The translations under genes were made by a program, and so were the position numbers. Below are positions 4,957 through 7,287 of a stretch of 7,287 nt of DNA, one piece after another. The stretch spans positions 1 to 7,287 of the forward strand of contig JAQTYP010000170.1 in the NCBI GenBank assembly GCA_028688235.1. The letters are read 5' to 3'. Position 1 is the stretch's first letter. Each line of letters starts with the position of its first letter. The DNA comes from Methylomonas sp. GTDB lineage: Bacteria; Pseudomonadota; Gammaproteobacteria; Methylococcales; Methylomonadaceae. The notes under the pieces are model-generated. The model saw only the letters and a list, made by a program, of their open reading frames with translations. It had not been told where the DNA came from and ran no database searches.

Positions 4957-7040
4957 GGATCGGGAATAGGCTGGATATAGGCGTCGCGCAAGATTTGTTC
5001 GGCGCTGAAACCGCCGTTGGCCATGGCCTGGGCGCGGGCCACCGACAGGCCCAGGCCATGGCCGGCGCCCAGGCCTTCGAATGTCCAGAGGGCGGGGGTC
5101 TCAGCGTGCTGGATTTTGTCCGGGCAGGAGGGCAGTTTCAAGGTGTTGCGGAAGATTTCGCAAGCGACGACTTCGTCGCTCTGCGGATAATAAAGATGCA
5201 CGAACAACTCTCCGTTTTTGCGCCTTTCGCGGCGCACGGCTAGTATTTCGGTTTCGTCGAACAGCCTGCTCAGTGCATCCGCGCCGATTTGGCGTTGCCA
5301 GCGTTCGTCGCCACCGGCAGCGAACGGCAGCCAATGCCAGTTATTTCGGTTTGCCAGATCGTCCAGGTAGTTCAGTAAATCGCCCGCTATGGCTGCGCCT
5401 CTTTTCGACTGATCGTCTGGCGTTTCGCCCATGAATACCATGCAATGCGTGGTATCGCATAACGAAGACGAATCCGCGTGCCTGTGCCTGCCGTGTGCGG
5501 CATTCCAGGCGATCACCGCGCGCATGGCTTCCTTGGCGGCACCCTTCAAGTGTTGCGCTTCGGCCGACATCACCGCGTCGACATAGCTGACGATATCGGT
5601 TTCCAACACAGCCGGGCCATGTTTTTCCGATGCGTACAAAATGCCGTGAACCAGTCGCTCGCTACGGCTGCCTTTGGCCGTCGAGACGATGCGTAAGGCT
5701 CCGCACAGGCTGAAATGGAATTGGTTAGACAAAATTTCGGGGCAGTCGGCCCGCGCCTCCCAACTGGCGCGGGATGTCGCCGTCAACACGCCGACTCTGG
5801 CGGTGGCGAATTCGGGCGGATGGATCAATCGCCATTTTCTGAGTAATAAGGCGGCTTTGGGCAGGACGGCAGCGCCACTATGACCGGTTCGCCTGAAAAT
5901 AGCCAAAAACGCAGGATGCTCGGCCGGCCATGCCAGCAGCAGATGGCCGGCCAGTGGTTGGCCGCTGGGCGTCGACACCGTGCCGGTCTTGGCCAATATC
6001 CGCATCTGCCTGAGCAGATTTTTATCGGTTTCGGCCTGACCGGCCAATGTAGAGCCGGGTAAGCTGCCGTTGGCTGTCAAGCCTTCGAAATAGTCCGGTT
6101 TGCTCAACAAGGCCGCTCGCATCGCTAAGGCCAATTCCGGAAGATTCGTTTGTAGCGGAAAATTGCCATTTCGGTCTCGTCCGCCCAGGTAAGCCTGCCA
6201 GTCGGCTTCTTCCGGCTCCAAGGATGCGGCCAGCGGCTGTTCTTCGATAGGCGACAGCAGCAGACGGTAGCGTGCCGCTTGAAATTGCCGGCGCCGCTGC
6301 AGCAAGCGGTCGGTGTCGCTGGCGGCGAGTTCGGCGGATAATATCTCCGGGTTGGCCGATTCCAGCGCGGCCGCATAGATCAGTTTCAGCAGCGAGCCGG
6401 GGGGCATGCGGGCATGTATGTCGCCGCCGCTTTCCAATAGGCGGCCGGACTGCAGGCTGATCAAGATATGGCTTTCAGAACCCTGGGCGTCGAAGGCGGA
6501 ACCGAATAAAGTCCGTAATTCGTCCGGGATGTTGCAAGGTTGGTCGCTCCACTTGCTGTTTGCAAGCAGGCGCCCCAATAAGGCCAAGTCGTCCTGCGCG
6601 AGTTCCGCGCCTTGCTGTATCCTTTGGCGTAGGGCTTCGAGCTCCGTGGCATTTGGCCTGGGACCGGCCTCGAGTCCCGCCAGTTCGCCGCTGAAGCGCA
6701 TCGCCAGGGCTTCTTCGGCCCAGGCAGGCAGTCTGCCGCCGCAGGTCTTGTGGCTGGCTTCGTGAAACAGCTCGTGGCGTAGGTAAACATCTTCGCTCAA
6801 ACTGCCTTGCGGCCCTTGACGCAAATAAATCACGCCGGGCCGCCAGCCGCCGGCATGACGGGCGCTGAAAGCGCCGGAGGTCAAGGCCGGAAAAACACGA
6901 ACGGGGTTGTCGGCGTCCGGTAATTGGTAACCCTGCGATGACAGTTCAGTCAAGGCTTTCGTCGCCGTGTCGTGTAAAGCCGGTTGTTGGGCCAGTGCGC
7001 CGAAAAAAAGGAGTGCGGAACCGGCTTCGAATAACCGCAT
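4953..7040 (-). CDS. Exported three-module protein: HExxH metallopeptidase-like, SxxK/KTG transpeptidase-like and SpoIID/LytB-like domains
   Basis: This is a 695-residue predicted periplasmic protein. The N-terminus has a hydrophobic segment and an AxA-type cleavage site (GALA, 14-17). Module 1 has H89-E-L-F-H93 with a second motif LPAWAEEALA (104-113), as in Peptidase_MA-like gluzincins, where E110 would be the third zinc ligand. Module 2 (about 185-400) resembles penicillin-binding or serine beta-lactamase-like enzymes: HILISLQSGRLLE, then PPGS216-L-L-K219 (SxxK), then ILAK351-T-G-T. An SxN motif is not clear. Module 3 (about 410-695) resembles SpoIID/LytB: SYVDAVMSAE494, EAMRAVIAWNA, LC528-DTTH532-C533-MVF and GHGLGLS (660-666). 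SpoIID enzymes cleave glycan strands lacking peptide stems. The start is supported by GGAG (7047-7050) 6 nt before the ATG. The modules suggest cell-wall processing, but the overall protein is not one I recognise. A relationship to DUF2300/YfaQ-type proteins of alpha-2-macroglobulin clusters is possible and untested. Confidence 0.85.
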   Translation of the reverse strand: MRLFEAGSALLFFGALAQQPALHDTATKALTELSSQGYQLPDADNPVRVFPALTSGAFSARHAGGWRPGVIYLRQGPQGSLSEDVYLRHELFHEASHKTCGGRLPAWAEEALAMRFSGELAGLEAGPRPNATELEALRQRIQQGAELAQDDLALLGRLLANSKWSDQPCNIPDELRTLFGSAFDAQGSESHILISLQSGRLLESGGDIHARMPPGSLLKLIYAAALESANPEILSAELAASDTDRLLQRRRQFQAARYRLLLSPIEEQPLAASLEPEEADWQAYLGGRDRNGNFPLQTNLPELALAMRAALLSKPDYFEGLTANGSLPGSTLAGQAETDKNLLRQMRILAKTGTVSTPSGQPLAGHLLLAWPAEHPAFLAIFRRTGHSGAAVLPKAALLLRKWRLIHPPEFATARVGVLTATSRASWEARADCPEILSNQFHFSLCGALRIVSTAKGSRSERLVHGILYASEKHGPAVLETDIVSYVDAVMSAEAQHLKGAAKEAMRAVIAWNAAHGRHRHADSSSLCDTTHCMVFMGETPDDQSKRGAAIAGDLLNYLDDLANRNNWHWLPFAAGGDERWQRQIGADALSRLFDETEILAVRRERRKNGELFVHLYYPQSDEVVACEIFRNTLKLPSCPDKIQHAETPALWTFEGLGAGHGLGLSVARAQAMANGGFSAEQILRDAYIQPIPDP
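5019..5063. repeat. Perfect 15-bp inverted repeat inside the C-terminal coding region
   Basis: GGCCATGGCCTGGGC (5019-5033) and GCCCAGGCCATGGCC (5049-5063) are exact reverse complements separated by 15 nt. On the minus strand they encode parts of the GHGLGLS and AQAMAN segments of the SpoIID-like domain. The hairpin is very GC-rich and lies 63 bp after the stop of the convergent lipoprotein gene. It could thus structure the 3' end of that transcript, but it lacks a T tract. It may equally be a by-product of Gly/Ala-rich codons. Confidence 0.7.
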
Positions 7041-7046
7041 CGTCGT

Positions 7047-7050
7047 CTCC
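7047..7050 (-). promoter_or_regulatory. Ribosome binding site of the three-module exported protein
   Basis: Read on the minus strand, GGAGACGACG precedes the ATG at 7040-7038, placing GGAG 6 nt from the start. The hydrophobic export signal follows directly after this ATG, which agrees with it being the true start. Confidence 0.75.
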
Positions 7051-7090
7051 TGCGCAATGTTTGGGATTATTAGCGATCGTTTCAGGCTTT

Positions 7091-7096
7091 ATTATA
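7091..7096 (-). promoter_or_regulatory. Consensus -10 box upstream of the three-module protein gene
   Basis: The minus strand reads TATAAT here, a perfect sigma-70-type -10 hexamer, 50 bp before the start codon. The implied leader is about 40-45 nt. At 16-18 bp further upstream only a T-rich stretch (GCTTTTTC) is present and no good TTGACA match, so the promoter would be weak or activator-dependent. Confidence 0.45.
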
Positions 7097-7125
7097 AGAC
7101 CGTGAACCTAGAAAAAGCATTTTGT

Positions 7126-7154
7126 CCACGACAAGACACGAAAATCACGAAAAG
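7126..7154. repeat. Short CACGAAAA-type direct repeats
   Basis: CACG recurs at 7127, 7137 and 7146, the last two as CACGAAAA, with a period of 9-10 bp. Runs of CACGAAAnn units are a dispersed intergenic repeat type that I recall from many proteobacterial genomes. Here only about three units are present and the first is degenerate. Confidence 0.45.
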
Positions 7155-7160
7155 TTTCAA

Positions 7161-7287
7161 CTAGGAGCCTGTCCGAGAATACCCTGGCAGGCAAGCTTCC
7201 AAGCAACCACTACCTAGCGACAGGGTGCTGGCACGCACGCAGACAACAACAATAACAATACCATAAAAAACAATGCTCTATGTTATA
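7161..7287 (+). mobile_element. Possible left end of an insertion sequence running out of the window
   Basis: CTAG (7161-7164) is followed by GAGCCTGTCCGAGAAT, which resembles the terminal inverted repeats of IS5-family elements. Those commonly insert at YTAR targets and can begin with GAG. No transposase is visible: the rest is a leader-like stretch with an ACCCTG/CAGGGT pairing (7181-7186 with 7221-7226), then an A/C-rich tract (7242-7272). An ATG at 7273 opens a frame to the window end with no SD in front. The identification is from memory of IS end sequences and is tentative. Confidence 0.35.

Noticed and set aside
7126..7154. CRISPR-like array
   Set aside because: The units are about 9-10 bp with no spacers, far too short for CRISPR repeats.
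7273..7287. Start of a transposase gene at ATG 7273
   Set aside because: Only five codons are visible, with no SD in front and no recognisable protein sequence.

Overview
The window looks like a chromosomal segment of a GC-rich Gram-negative bacterium, probably a gammaproteobacterium. An obligate methanotroph of the Methylococcales (Methylomonas-like) is my best guess, from the codon use (many TTG leucines), the protein families and the style of the structured intergenic repeat. The taxonomic call is inference only. Gram-negative character is supported by a lipoprotein with an outer-membrane-type sorting residue and by a periplasm-directed peptidoglycan-type enzyme.

Positions 1-3494 (+) hold most of one large tripartite hybrid sensor histidine kinase, cut at its 5' end by the window edge. 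The domain order is GAF, coiled coil, PAS, PAS, coiled coil, HisKA, HATPase, a degenerate receiver, a canonical receiver and Hpt. The reading frame is broken once, near position 723, inside the first PAS domain. The gene is therefore present as two overlapping pieces (1-756 and 726-3494), through a real mutation, a sequence error or, less likely, recoding. A probable Rho-independent terminator follows (3549-3578).

Positions 3586-3950 are a non-coding element of about 365 bp. It is bounded by near-perfect 18-bp inverted repeats and packed with strong internal hairpins, including a 13-bp stem enclosing three smaller hairpins and a perfect 14-bp stem. It resembles a MITE-like dispersed repeat.

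Positions 3975-4956 (+) are a tightly coupled two-gene unit: a CNHC-type thioredoxin/AhpC-TSA family protein and, overlapping it by 8 bp, a small predicted lipoprotein with a Dabb (stress-responsive alpha/beta barrel) domain.

Positions 4953-7040 (-) encode a 695-residue exported protein that converges on the lipoprotein gene with overlapping stop codons. It joins three enzyme-like modules: an HExxH gluzincin-type metallopeptidase region, a serine transpeptidase/beta-lactamase-like region (SLLK and KTGT) and a SpoIID/LytB-like C-terminal domain (catalytic-type Glu, CDTTHC, GHGLGLS). This is the most interesting item in the window: one polypeptide apparently carrying three different kinds of peptidoglycan- or protein-processing centre. 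Its promoter and ribosome binding site are visible at 7047-7096.

Positions 7097-7287 contain a short CACGAAAA-type repeat and, from about 7161, a sequence that may be the left end of an insertion sequence continuing beyond the window.
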